Of a stretch of 62,475 nt of DNA, positions 27,916-36,148 are shown one piece after another (positions within the stretch are counted from its first letter, which is position 1; each line of letters begins with the position of its first letter). Position numbers and translations under genes: made by a program. Origin of the DNA: Streptomyces sp. NWU339 (GTDB lineage: Bacteria; Actinomycetota; Actinomycetes; Streptomycetales; Streptomycetaceae); NCBI RefSeq assembly GCF_003143855.1, contig NZ_QFRK01000030.1, positions 44,186 through 106,660 of the forward strand, written 5' to 3'. The notes below the pieces were generated by a model. It saw only the letters and a program-made list of their open reading frames with translations, searched no databases and was not told the origin of the DNA.

Positions 27916-28917
27916 ATGGCGAAGATCAAGCCCAGTAAGGGCGCCCCGTACGCGCGCATCCTGGGTGTGGGCGGCTACCGGCCCACCCGGGTCGTGCCGA
28001 ACGAGGTGATCCTCGAGACGATCGACTCGTCCGACGAGTGGATCCGCTCGCGTTCCGGCATCGAGACGCGGCACTGGGCGTCGCCGGAGGAGACGGTCGC
28101 GGCGATGTCGGTCGAGGCGTCGGGCAAGGCGATCGCCGACGCGGGCATCGACGCCGGGCAGATCGGCGCCGTGGTCGTGGCGACCGTGTCGCACTTCAGT
28201 CAGACCCCGGCCATCGCCACCGAGATCGCCGACCGGCTGGGCACGGACAAGGCCGCCGCCTTCGACGTCTCGGCGGGCTGCGCGGGCTTCGGTTACGGCC
28301 TGACGCTGGCCAAGGGCATGGTCGTGGAGGGCTCGGCCGAGTACGTGCTGGTCATCGGCGTGGAGCGGCTGAGCGACCTGACCGATCTGGAGGACCGGGC
28401 CACCGCCTTCCTGTTCGGTGACGGCGCGGGCGCGGTCGTCGTCGGCCCGTCCCAGGAGCCCGCGATCGGCCCGACGGTCTGGGGCTCGGAGGGCGACAAG
28501 TCCGAGGTCATCAAGCAGACCGTGCCGTGGACGGACTACCGCGACGGCGAGGTCGAGAAGTTCCCCGCGATCACGCAGGAAGGCCAGGCGGTGTTCCGCT
28601 GGGCCGTGTTCGAGATGGCGAAGGTCGCCAAGGAGGCGCTGGAAGCCGCCGGGCTTTCGCCGGACGACCTGGACGTCTTCATCCCGCACCAGGCCAATGT
28701 GCGGATCATCGACTCGATGGTGAAGACCCTGAAACTGCCGGAGCACGTCACGGTCGCCCGTGACATCCGCACCACCGGCAACACCTCGGCCGCCTCGATT
28801 CCGCTCGCGATGGAGCGGCTTCTGGCGACCGGCGAGGCGAAGAGCGGCGACACCGCGCTCGTCATCGGCTTCGGGGCGGGTCTCGTCTACGCCGCTACGG
28901 TCGTTACCCTCCCCTAG
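27916..28917 (+). CDS. fabH: Beta-ketoacyl-ACP synthase III
   Basis: 333 residues. It condenses an acyl-CoA primer with malonyl-ACP to start fatty acid synthesis; the Streptomyces enzyme takes branched primers, giving iso and anteiso acids. The triad is visible: Cys122 in VSAGCAGFGYG, His in FIPHQANVRI and Asn in TTGNTSAASIPLAM. RSRSGIETRHWA near residues 44-55 is the CoA-binding Arg/Trp region. The ATG is preceded by AGGAG. A 13-bp hairpin separates it from acpP. Confidence 0.97.
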   Translation: MAKIKPSKGAPYARILGVGGYRPTRVVPNEVILETIDSSDEWIRSRSGIETRHWASPEETVAAMSVEASGKAIADAGIDAGQIGAVVVATVSHFSQTPAIATEIADRLGTDKAAAFDVSAGCAGFGYGLTLAKGMVVEGSAEYVLVIGVERLSDLTDLEDRATAFLFGDGAGAVVVGPSQEPAIGPTVWGSEGDKSEVIKQTVPWTDYRDGEVEKFPAITQEGQAVFRWAVFEMAKVAKEALEAAGLSPDDLDVFIPHQANVRIIDSMVKTLKLPEHVTVARDIRTTGNTSAASIPLAMERLLATGEAKSGDTALVIGFGAGLVYAATVVTLP

Positions 28918-28922
28918 GCACT

Positions 28923-28950
28923 CCGTGCCGGATCCTCGGATCCGGCACGG
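28923..28950 (+). terminator. Hairpin between fabH and acpP
   Basis: CCGTGCCGGATCC pairs perfectly with GGATCCGGCACGG around a 2-nt spacer. It starts five bases after the fabH stop, inside the operon, so it may be an attenuator or an RNA-stability/processing element that raises acpP mRNA over fabDH rather than a full terminator. Confidence 0.6.
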
Positions 28951-29019
28951 GAACCGCAGTACCCGCCGTTGACGCGGCGGGCGCCACACCCTCTGGAATC
29001 ACAGCGAAGGAGCGCCATC

Positions 29020-29268
29020 ATGGCCGCCACTCAGGAAGAGATCGTCGCCGGTCTCGCGGAGATCGTGAACGAGATCGCCGGCATCCCGGTTGAGGACGTC
29101 CAGCTGGACAAGTCCTTCACCGACGACCTGGACGTCGACTCGCTGTCCATGGTCGAGGTCGTCGTCGCCGCCGAAGAGCGCTTCGACGTCAAGATCCCGG
29201 ACGACGACGTCAAGAACCTCAAGACCGTCGGCGACGCGACCGAGTACATCCTCAAGCACCAGGCCTGA
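29020..29268 (+). CDS. acpP: Acyl carrier protein of FAS II
   Basis: 82 residues, acidic and helical. Ser41 in DLDVDSLSMVEVV is the phosphopantetheine attachment site. Start ATG 29020 follows GAAGGAG, giving MAATQEEIVAGLAEIV; the in-frame extension upstream to 28969 is not needed. It carries growing acyl chains between FabD, FabH and FabF. It sits between fabH and fabF, with GC-rich potential hairpins on either side (28923-28950 and 29277-29335), which may shape transcript levels. Confidence 0.97.
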   Translation: MAATQEEIVAGLAEIVNEIAGIPVEDVQLDKSFTDDLDVDSLSMVEVVVAAEERFDVKIPDDDVKNLKTVGDATEYILKHQA

Positions 29269-29381
29269 GCACTGCCGGGCCTTCCTGATCCCGAGGGGAG
29301 GCCCGGGGGCCGGGGGCACCGGCCCCGCCACCCGGCGGTGGCGCCGTACGAATCCTCGTATCCGTTGGAGAAAGAATTCCG

Positions 29382-30653
29382 ATGAGCTCGACCAATCGCA
29401 CCGTGGTCGTCACCGGTATCGGCGCAACCACACCGCTGGGTGGCGACGCGGCCTCTACCTGGGAGGGCCTGATCGCCGGCCGTTCCGGGGTCAAGGCCCT
29501 GGACCAGGACTGGGCCGCCGACCAGGCGGTCCGCATCGCGGCCCCCGTGGCCGTGGAGCCCACCGAGACCATTCCCCGTCCGCAGGCCCGCCGCCTGGAC
29601 CGCTCGGCGCAGTTCGCGCTGGTGGCGGCCAAGGAGGCGTGGGCCGACGCCGGTTTCGAAGGCAAGGCGGGTGAAGACCCGAACGTCGCCCCGGAGCGGC
29701 TCGGCACGGTCATCGCCTCCGGCATCGGCGGCGTGACGACCCTGCTGGACCAGTACGACGTGCTGAAGGAGAAGGGCGTCCGCCGCGTCTCCCCGCACAC
29801 CGTCCCCATGCTGATGCCGAACGGCCCGTCGGCCAACGTGGGCCTGCTCGTGGGCGCCCAGGCGGGCGTGCACACCCCCGTCTCGGCGTGCGCCTCGGGC
29901 GCGGAGGCCATCGGCTACGCCATCGAGATGATCCGCTCCGGCCGCGCCGACGTCGTCGTCGCGGGGGGCACCGAGGCGGCGATCCACCCGCTGCCCATCG
30001 CCGCGTTCGGCAACATGATGGCGATGTCCAAGAACAACGACGACCCCGAGGGCGCCTCGCGTCCCTACGACGTCGCCCGGGACGGTTTCGTCCTCGGCGA
30101 GGGTGCGGGCGTCGTCGTCCTGGAGTCCGCCGAGCACGCCGCCGCGCGCGGCGCCCGCGTCTACGCGGAGGCGGTCGGCCAGGGCATCTCGGCCGACGGC
30201 CACGACATCGTGCAGCCGGAGCCGGAGGGCCGCGGCATCTCGCACGCCCTGCAGAACCTGCTGGACAACACCGACCTGGACCCGGCCGAGATCGTGCACG
30301 TCAACGCGCACGCCACCTCGACCCCGGCCGGTGACGTCGCCGAGCTGAAGGCGCTGCGCAAGGTCTTCGGCGACGACGTCGACCACATGGCGGTCTCCGC
30401 GACCAAGTCGATGACCGGGCACCTGCTCGGTGGCGCCGGCGGCGTGGAGTCGGTGGCGGCGGTGCTCGCGCTGTACCACCGGGTGGCTCCGCCGACCATC
30501 AACGTCGACACCATCGACCCGGAGGCCGAGGCGACCGCGGACATCGTCCGGGGCGAGGCGCGCAAGCTGCCCGCCGAGGGTCGTATCGCCGCGCTGAACG
30601 ACTCGTTCGGGTTCGGCGGGCACAACGTGGTGCTGGCGTTCCGGTCGGTCTGA
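29382..30653 (+). CDS. fabF: Beta-ketoacyl-ACP synthase II
   Basis: 423 residues. It elongates acyl-ACP with malonyl-ACP. The active-site Cys170 lies in THTPVSACASGAEAIG-type context (HTPVSACASG), with the two histidines in VNAHATSTPAGD and SMTGHLLGGAGG, and the C-terminal glycine loop NDSFGFGGHNVVLAF. Start ATG 29382 follows GGAGAAAG. It is the last gene of the fab operon; a 14-bp TTCG-loop terminator comes 30 bp after the stop. Confidence 0.97.
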   Translation: MSSTNRTVVVTGIGATTPLGGDAASTWEGLIAGRSGVKALDQDWAADQAVRIAAPVAVEPTETIPRPQARRLDRSAQFALVAAKEAWADAGFEGKAGEDPNVAPERLGTVIASGIGGVTTLLDQYDVLKEKGVRRVSPHTVPMLMPNGPSANVGLLVGAQAGVHTPVSACASGAEAIGYAIEMIRSGRADVVVAGGTEAAIHPLPIAAFGNMMAMSKNNDDPEGASRPYDVARDGFVLGEGAGVVVLESAEHAAARGARVYAEAVGQGISADGHDIVQPEPEGRGISHALQNLLDNTDLDPAEIVHVNAHATSTPAGDVAELKALRKVFGDDVDHMAVSATKSMTGHLLGGAGGVESVAAVLALYHRVAPPTINVDTIDPEAEATADIVRGEARKLPAEGRIAALNDSFGFGGHNVVLAFRSV

Positions 30654-30682
30654 CCGGCGCCGGTACGCCGAGGCGTACGTGC

Positions 30683-30714
30683 GAAGGGCCCCACCTTTCG
30701 AGGTGGGGCCCTTC
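30683..30714 (+). terminator. Terminator of the fab operon
   Basis: GAAGGGCCCCACCT pairs perfectly with AGGTGGGGCCCTTC around a stable TTCG tetraloop. It lies between the converging fabF and DUF3145 genes and could act in both directions. Confidence 0.88.
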
Positions 30715-30748
30715 GGCGTGTGTGAGGGGGGCCGGTCTCGGCGAGCGG

Positions 30749-31243
30749 TCAGACCACCTGGTGGAGCCAGCGGACCGGGGCGCCCTCGCCCGCGTAGCGG
30801 AAGGGTTCCAGTTCGTCGTCCCAGGGCTTGCCGAGGAGCTTGGCGATCTCCGCCTCCAGGTCGGTCTCGCCCTGCTGGGAGCGGACCAGGGCGGCGCGCA
30901 GCCGGTCCTCGGGGATCATGATGTCGCCGTGCATGCCGGTGACGGCGTGGAAGATGCCGAGGTCGGGGGTGCAGCTGTAGCGCTCGCCCTCGGCGGTGGG
31001 GCAGGGCTCCGAGGTGACCTCGAAGCGCAGCAACTGCCAGCCGCGCAGCGCGGAGGCGAGTTTGGAGGCGGTGCCGGCCTGGCCCTTCCAGGAGAACTCC
31101 GAGCGCCAGGTGCCCGGCGCGGCGGGCTGGCGGGTCCAGTCCAGGCTGACGCGCACGCCGAGCACCCCCGCGACGGCCCACTCGACGTGTGGGCACAGCG
31201 CACGCGGCGCGGAGTGCACGTACAGGACTCCACGTGTCGTCAC
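30749..31243 (-). CDS. DUF3145 family protein
   Basis: 164 residues starting at GTG 31243, with CGGAGG five bases upstream. The sequence MTTRGVLYVHSAPRALCPHVEWAVAGVLG is the recognisable DUF3145 start; later blocks include FSWKGQAGTASKLASALRGW and DLGIFHAVTGMHGDIMIPEDR, ending EPFRYAGEGAPVRWLHQVV. No signal or membrane span. The family is limited to actinobacteria and is nearly always next to fabF, which points to a link with lipid metabolism, though its function is unknown. It converges on fabF. Confidence 0.92.
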   Translation of the reverse strand: MTTRGVLYVHSAPRALCPHVEWAVAGVLGVRVSLDWTRQPAAPGTWRSEFSWKGQAGTASKLASALRGWQLLRFEVTSEPCPTAEGERYSCTPDLGIFHAVTGMHGDIMIPEDRLRAALVRSQQGETDLEAEIAKLLGKPWDDELEPFRYAGEGAPVRWLHQVV

Positions 31244-31536
31244 CGGAACCTCCGGGCAGAGCGGGACAGGACGGAACGGGCCGATCAGCGGGTGGCCGGG
31301 CGAGCCACGTTGATGGCGAGGCTACCGTGTGGCGGGGGAAGGAGTGTGACGTACCGTCCGTCCTGGTACCCGGAAACTTCCGTCATTCACCCGGCAGGAC
31401 GACAGTTTCCCGGGTGGTCTGCCCCGGATGGCCGTAGGCCCCAAGTGGTGTGAGCCGGTCCGTCCGAGCGGGCGGGAACTCCCGCGCGTTGTTATGCATG
31501 GGGGACGGTGACCACGATGCGCGGGGAGGCGGCGGG

Positions 31537-32469
31537 ATGGAGCAGGGGACACTGCGGGCACGGATCGGGCGGGGCGGCCGCTCGCGGGCCGTGCTCGCCG
31601 TGGCGGCCGTCGCGTTGGGGGGCGTGCTGGGTGTCGCCGGCTGCGACGCCGTCGGCGGTGACGCGTCAGCTCCGTCCGCCGGCCCGGCGGAGAAGGCGGC
31701 GCCGTCCCCGTCGTCCGCACCCCTGTGGGACACCAGCCCCACCTCCGTGGCCGCCGTGGGCGATTCCATCACCCGCGGCTTCGACGCGTGCGCGGTGCTG
31801 ACGGACTGTCCCGAGGTGTCGTGGGCCACGGGCAGCAGTGAGCAGGTCGACAGTCTCGCGGTGCGGCTGCTGGGGTCGGCCGGGGCGGCCGAGCGGAGCT
31901 GGAACTACGCGGTCACCGGGGCGCGGATGGCGGATCTGCCCGGTCAGATGGCCCGGGCGGTGCGGCACGACCCGCAGCTGGTGGCGGTGATGGCCGGGGC
32001 CAACGACGCCTGCAGGGCCACGACGTCGGCGATGACGCCGGTGGCCGACTTCCGCGCGGACTTCGAGGACGCCATGCACACCCTGCGCAAGGCGCTGCCC
32101 AAGGCCCAGGTGTATGTGGCGAGTGTGCCGGACCTCAAGCGGCTGTGGTCGCAGGGCCGGACCGACGAGCTGGGCAAGCAGGTGTGGAAGCTCGGCATCT
32201 GCCCGTCGATGCTGGCCGACCCGGATGTGCTGGACGCGGCGGCGACGGAGCGGCGCGAGACGGTGCGGAGCCGGGTGGAGGACTACAACAAGGTGCTGGA
32301 GGAGGTCTGCGCCGAGGACCTCCGGTGCCGCTTCGACGGCGGCGCGGTGTACGAGTACGAGTTCGGCACCGCGCAGTTGAGCCGCTGGGACTGGTTCCAC
32401 CCGAGCATCGACGGTCAGGCCAGACTGGCGGAGATCGCCTACCGCACGGTCACAGCGAAGCAGCCGTGA
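31537..32469 (+). CDS. SGNH/GDSL hydrolase lipoprotein
   Basis: 310 residues. ATG 31537 is chosen over earlier in-frame starts because GGGGAGG precedes it by seven bases. A positively charged N-terminus and LAVAAVALGGVLGVAGC form a lipoprotein signal with the lipid Cys at residue 35. The SGNH blocks are present: VAAVGDSITRGF (Ser nucleophile), NYAVTGARMADL (Gly), MAGANDACR (Asn) and DWFHPSIDGQARLAE (Asp...His). Such enzymes are extracellular esterases or lipases. A Ser/Pro linker separates anchor and domain. It is followed 15 bp later by an aldose epimerase gene that has its own leaderless-type promoter. Confidence 0.9.
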   Translation: MEQGTLRARIGRGGRSRAVLAVAAVALGGVLGVAGCDAVGGDASAPSAGPAEKAAPSPSSAPLWDTSPTSVAAVGDSITRGFDACAVLTDCPEVSWATGSSEQVDSLAVRLLGSAGAAERSWNYAVTGARMADLPGQMARAVRHDPQLVAVMAGANDACRATTSAMTPVADFRADFEDAMHTLRKALPKAQVYVASVPDLKRLWSQGRTDELGKQVWKLGICPSMLADPDVLDAAATERRETVRSRVEDYNKVLEEVCAEDLRCRFDGGAVYEYEFGTAQLSRWDWFHPSIDGQARLAEIAYRTVTAKQP

Positions 32470-32484
32470 CCTATCGTTCCGCAC

Positions 32485-33468
32485 ATGAACGAACTCTTCG
32501 GCACACTTTCCGACGGCACCCCGGTGCACCGCTGGACCCTGGAACGGGCCGGCACGCGGGTGCGGATGCTGTCGTACGGCGGGATCGTGCAGACCGTGGA
32601 GGTACCGGACCGGGAGGGGCGGCCCGGGAACGTGGTGCTGGGCTTCTCCGACCTGGAGGGCTATGTCGCCCGTCCGGAGCCCTACCTGGGCGCCCTGATC
32701 GGGCGCTACGCCAACCGGATCGCGGGTGCCCGCTTCCCGCTGGACGGGCGCGTCCACACGCTCGCCCGGAACAACGGGCCGAACTCGCTGCACGGCGGTG
32801 AGCGGGGCTTCGACAAGCGGGTGTGGGACGCGACGCCCGTACCGCACGGGCTGCGCCTCAGCCGGGTCTCCGCGGACGGCGAGGAGGGCTTCCCGGGCCG
32901 CCTGGAGATGTCGGTGACGTACACGCTGGACGAGCGGGGCGCGCTGGGGATCGTGTACGAGGCGGTGACGGACGCGCCGACGGTCCTCAACCCGACGAAC
33001 CACTCGTACTGGAACCTGACCGGTGCCGGTGCCGGTGCCGGCAGCGCGGCCGGGCACGAACTGCGGTGCGCCGCCTCCCGGTTCACCCCGGTCGACGCGG
33101 ACCTGATCCCGACCGGCGGACTCCGGGACGTCACCGGCACCCGCTTCGACTTCCGCGAGGGGCGCAGGACGGGCACCGGGTACGACCACAATCTCGTGCT
33201 CGACAAGGGGGTGACGCCGACGCCGGTGGAGGTCGCCGAGCTGTACGACCCGTCGTCCGGGCGGGTGCTGACGGTGGCGACCACCGAGCCCGGGATGCAG
33301 CTCTACACCGCCGACCTCATCGGGGAGCCCTTCGCTCCCGGGGCCGGCGTCGCACTGGAGACCCAGCACTTCCCCGACTCCCCGAACCGGCCCGACTCCC
33401 CGAGCACGGTCCTGCGGCCGGGCGAGGTGTTCCGCTCGGAGACGGTGTACGGCTTCTCCGTGCGGTAG
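32485..33468 (+). CDS. Aldose 1-epimerase (cytoplasmic, GalM family)
   Basis: 327 residues without signal peptide. GalM motifs: LIGRYANRIAGARFPLDG, NNGPNSLHGGERGFDKRVWD, NPTNHSYWNL (catalytic His) and VALETQHFPDSPNRPDSP (catalytic Glu region). It interconverts alpha and beta anomers of aldoses such as galactose or glucose. A GAGAGAG run at about residue 180 is a local Gly/Ala expansion. TATCGT lies seven bases before the ATG, so it may be transcribed separately as a leaderless mRNA despite being close to the SGNH gene. A secreted paralogue lies at 45068-46255. Confidence 0.93.
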   Translation: MNELFGTLSDGTPVHRWTLERAGTRVRMLSYGGIVQTVEVPDREGRPGNVVLGFSDLEGYVARPEPYLGALIGRYANRIAGARFPLDGRVHTLARNNGPNSLHGGERGFDKRVWDATPVPHGLRLSRVSADGEEGFPGRLEMSVTYTLDERGALGIVYEAVTDAPTVLNPTNHSYWNLTGAGAGAGSAAGHELRCAASRFTPVDADLIPTGGLRDVTGTRFDFREGRRTGTGYDHNLVLDKGVTPTPVEVAELYDPSSGRVLTVATTEPGMQLYTADLIGEPFAPGAGVALETQHFPDSPNRPDSPSTVLRPGEVFRSETVYGFSVR

Positions 33469-33493
33469 GTCCGGATCCGGGGCGGCGTGCGTG

Positions 33494-33529
33494 AGCCCCG
33501 GTCCGGGGTCAGGGTCCCGGACCGGGGCT
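33494..33529 (+). terminator. Terminator after aldose epimerase
   Basis: AGCCCCGGTCCGGG pairs with CCCGGACCGGGGCT (14 bp) around an 8-nt loop, 25 bp after the stop codon. Confidence 0.8.
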
Positions 33530-33730
33530 GCTCATACGAGGACTACCCCCGGCCGGCGGGTGATACCCCGCATCAGACGTTAATCGCCGCGATGACCCCG
33601 CGGTCCGTGATCGAGCACTCGGTCTGGAATTCGTACGAACCCTTCACAAAGGGACACCGTGTGGTCACTTCGTGCCGGATCCCGACAGCGCGCCGGTGCG
33701 GTTCGTCGACGGCCTCGGTGGGCGTCGGTC

Positions 33731-34519
33731 TCAGTGCGCCGGCGCCACGGGCTCCTCGGCGCCGCCCTCGGTGGTTTCCTCGCCGAGCAGGTCCCGTGCC
33801 ATGAGGGTGGCACCGGCGACCGCGCCCGGCATCAGGAACACCGCGACGAACGGGACGAGGAAGGCCAGCCCGAGCGGCGTCCCGAAGCCCCAGACCAGGG
33901 TCTTGCGGGCCCTCAGCAGGGCGAGCCGCTCCCGCAGTTCGACCTCGCGTCGCTGGAGGGCCACCGCCGTCAGCTCCTCGGTGAGGAAGAACCCGGTGAC
34001 CATGAAGCCGATCACCGGTACGACGGTCTGCCCGAGGAAGGGGATGAACCCGAGGGCGAAGAGCAGCACCGCCCAGACAAGGGCGCGTACGACGATACGG
34101 AGGCTGTCCCGGCCGGATATCCACAGCTCCCGCCCCAGCGTCAGCCCGGACTCGGGGGCGGTGCCGTCGGGCGAGACGTCCCGGTCGACCTTCTCGGAGA
34201 GGCTCTCGTAGAAGGGCTGGCCGATGAGCAGCGTCACCGCGGTGAAGGTGATGACGGACAGCAGCAGTCCGAGCGCGAACAGGACGACGGTGAGGAACCC
34301 GCGGAACAGGCCGAGCCAGGGGCTGGACCAGTCGTCGGCGAACGGTGTCGCCCAGCCGACGAAATCGGCTCCCCACAGGGCCAGCGCGACCAGCGCCGCC
34401 GCGTACAGCACCAGTGTGATCAGTCCCGGCACCAGGCCGAAGCCGTACTGCTTGCCGTGCCGGGCCACCCAGCGCTGGCCCTTCAGGAGATATCGGAATC
34501 CCACCCCAAGATCGCGCAT
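33731..34519 (-). CDS. EI24/CysZ-like integral membrane protein
   Basis: 262 residues. It begins MRDLGVGFRYLLKGQRWVARHGKQYGF, the EI24 family start, and has about five membrane segments (LVPGLITLVLYAAALVALALW, FLTVVLFALGLLLSVITF, ALVWAVLLFALGFIPFLGQ, VIGFMVTGFFLTEELTAVAL, PLGLAFLVPFVAVFLMPGA). CysZ members move sulfate, but most actinobacterial EI24 proteins are uncharacterised. The C-terminus is acidic. TATAGT lies six bases before the ATG, which fits a leaderless transcript. It is the gene downstream of the oxidoreductase on the same strand, 48 bp away. Confidence 0.88.
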   Translation of the reverse strand: MRDLGVGFRYLLKGQRWVARHGKQYGFGLVPGLITLVLYAAALVALALWGADFVGWATPFADDWSSPWLGLFRGFLTVVLFALGLLLSVITFTAVTLLIGQPFYESLSEKVDRDVSPDGTAPESGLTLGRELWISGRDSLRIVVRALVWAVLLFALGFIPFLGQTVVPVIGFMVTGFFLTEELTAVALQRREVELRERLALLRARKTLVWGFGTPLGLAFLVPFVAVFLMPGAVAGATLMARDLLGEETTEGGAEEPVAPAH

Positions 34520-34567
34520 GAGGGCACTATAGGGGCCCCTCTGCGGCGCGTCGTGGGCCGGTCGCCG

Positions 34568-35590
34568 TCAGAGCTTGACGATCATCTTCCCGGTGTTGTC
34601 GCCGCGCAGCACCCCGAGGAACGCCTCGAGGTTGTTCTCGATGCCCTCGACGACGGTCTCCCGGTACTTGAGCTCGCCGGAGCGCACCCAGGCCCCGACC
34701 TCCTGGACGAACTGCGGCTGGAGGTCGTGGTGGTCGTTGACCAGGAAACCCTCGATGCGGCCGCGGGTCTGGATGAGCCGGGCCAGGTTCCTCGGGCCGG
34801 GCGCGGGCTCGGTGTTGTTGTAGACGGAGATCATCCCGCAGACGGTGATCCGGCCGCCCCGGTTGAGCGACCCGATCGCCGCCTCCAGGTGGTCGCCGCC
34901 CACGTTGTCGAAGTAGACGTCGATCCCGTCCGGGGCGGCGGCGCGCAGCTGCTCGCCCACGGGGCCGTTCTTGTAGTTGAAGGCGGCGTCGAAGCCGTAC
35001 TCCTCGACGAGGAGCTTGACCTTCTCGTCGGATCCGGCGGAGCCGACGACCCGAGAAGCGCCCTTGAGCTTCGCGATCTGCCCGACCTGGCTGCCGACGG
35101 CGCCCGCGGCACCGGACACGAAGACGCAGTCGCCCTCCTTGAAGGCGGCGGTGCGCAGCAGGCCCGCGTAGGCGGTGAGCCCGGTCATCCCCAGCACGCC
35201 CAGGTACGCCGACAGCGGCGCGGCGTCGGGGTCCACCTTGACGGCGTTCTCCGCGGCCACGACGGCGTACTCGCGCCAGCCGAAGAAGTGCAGGACGTGG
35301 TCGCCGACGGCGATCCCCTCGGCCTCCGAGGCGACGACCTCGCCGACGGCACCGCCCTGCATGACCTTGCCCAGCTCGTACGGCGCCACATAGGACTTGG
35401 CGGCCGACATCCTTCCCCTCATGTACGGATCGACGGAGAGGTACTTGTTCCGCACCAGCACCCGGCCCGCACCGGGTGCCGGGACCTCGGCCTCGACCAG
35501 GGCGAAGTCCTCGGGCTTCGGCCATCCGACGGGCCGGCTGAGCAGCTGCCACTCGCGGCCGGTGGTGGGGAGCGTGGGGGTGTCGGACAT
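34568..35590 (-). CDS. NADP-dependent oxidoreductase, zinc-free MDR (PTGR/CurA-like)
   Basis: 340 residues. Hallmarks are LVRNKYLSVDPYMRGRM near residue 50, LGMTGLTAYAGL and the Rossmann loop VFVSGAAGAVGSQVGQIAKLKG; GTG..NKP zinc ligands are absent. The end motif YRETVVEGIENNLEAFLGVLRGDNTGKMIVKL is that of leukotriene B4 dehydrogenase/CurA-type 2-alkenal reductases, which reduce activated double bonds with NADPH. ATG 35590 follows GAGGAGG. It is divergent from a marR gene with two palindromic sites between them, so it is likely induced by a reactive ligand sensed by MarR. Confidence 0.93.
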   Translation of the reverse strand: MSDTPTLPTTGREWQLLSRPVGWPKPEDFALVEAEVPAPGAGRVLVRNKYLSVDPYMRGRMSAAKSYVAPYELGKVMQGGAVGEVVASEAEGIAVGDHVLHFFGWREYAVVAAENAVKVDPDAAPLSAYLGVLGMTGLTAYAGLLRTAAFKEGDCVFVSGAAGAVGSQVGQIAKLKGASRVVGSAGSDEKVKLLVEEYGFDAAFNYKNGPVGEQLRAAAPDGIDVYFDNVGGDHLEAAIGSLNRGGRITVCGMISVYNNTEPAPGPRNLARLIQTRGRIEGFLVNDHHDLQPQFVQEVGAWVRSGELKYRETVVEGIENNLEAFLGVLRGDNTGKMIVKL

Positions 35591-35610
35591 GGGGTGGGGC
35601 CTCCTCGAGG

Positions 35611-35651
35611 TGTTTCAGAACCTGAAACAACCATGCCGCTGAATATTTCAG
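35611..35651. promoter_or_regulatory. Two palindromic sites, probable MarR operators
   Basis: TGTTTCAG-AAC-CTGAAACA (35611-35629) is a perfect 8+3+8 inverted repeat. CTGAA-TAT-TTCAG (35639-35651) is a second palindrome with the same TTCAG half-site. Both lie in the 90-bp divergent region; the second covers the expected -35 area of marR, whose TACCCT box is at 35669-35674. Confidence 0.7.
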
Positions 35652-35680
35652 GATGTCAAGCATGTGGGTACCCTGGGGGT

Positions 35681-36148
35681 ATGGCCGCCGCATCCAGTTC
35701 CCCCAGCCGCCCCGACGCCCTGACCCTGGAGGTCGTCGAACTCATCGGCTCGGTCGTGGCCCGCTACCACGAGGAGTACGAGGAGGCGGCGGCCGGCCAC
35801 GCGCTCACCGGCGCGCAGGCCCGGCTGCTGAGCCTGCTCTCCCTGGAGCCCCTGCCGATGCGGAAGCTCGCCCACCGTCTGAAGTGCGAGCCGTCGAACG
35901 TCACCGGCATCGTCGACCGTCTGGAGTCGCGCGGACTGGCGGAGCGCCGCCCGGACCCGGCCGACCGCCGGGTGAAGCTGGCGGCGGCGACGGCGGAGGG
36001 GCGCAGGGTGGCCCGCAGCATGCGGGAGTCACTGCGCTTCGCCCGCGAGCCCCTGGCCGCCCTCACGGAACAGGAACGCCTGGCCCTGCGGGACACGCTG
36101 CGGACGATGCTGGAAGCCGACCGGGACACCGGCACACACGAGGCGTAG
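35681..36148 (+). CDS. MarR family transcriptional regulator
   Basis: 155 residues. The winged helix is LTGAQARLLSLLSLEPLPMRKLAHRLKCEPSNVTGIVDRLESRGLAERRPDPADRRVKLAAATAEGRRVA, flanked by dimer helices. The wing signature DPADRRVKL is standard. TACCCT lies six bases before the ATG, pointing to a leaderless mRNA. It is divergent from the CurA-like reductase and probably represses both genes through the paired TTCAG palindromes. Its TAG stop is the first base triplet at the edge of a MITE-like repeat. Confidence 0.94.
   Translation: MAAASSSPSRPDALTLEVVELIGSVVARYHEEYEEAAAGHALTGAQARLLSLLSLEPLPMRKLAHRLKCEPSNVTGIVDRLESRGLAERRPDPADRRVKLAAATAEGRRVARSMRESLRFAREPLAALTEQERLALRDTLRTMLEADRDTGTHEA

Noticed and set aside
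25678..30653. Type II polyketide cluster because of KS, ACP and AT genes
   Set aside because: Gene order fasR-fabD-fabH-acpP-fabF and single KS without chain-length factor identify housekeeping fatty acid synthesis.
33573..33668. Possible 31-codon minus-strand peptide beginning at GTG 33668 with two cysteines
   Set aside because: No ribosome binding site, atypical codon use and no recognisable family. It could be a gene remnant but cannot be supported.
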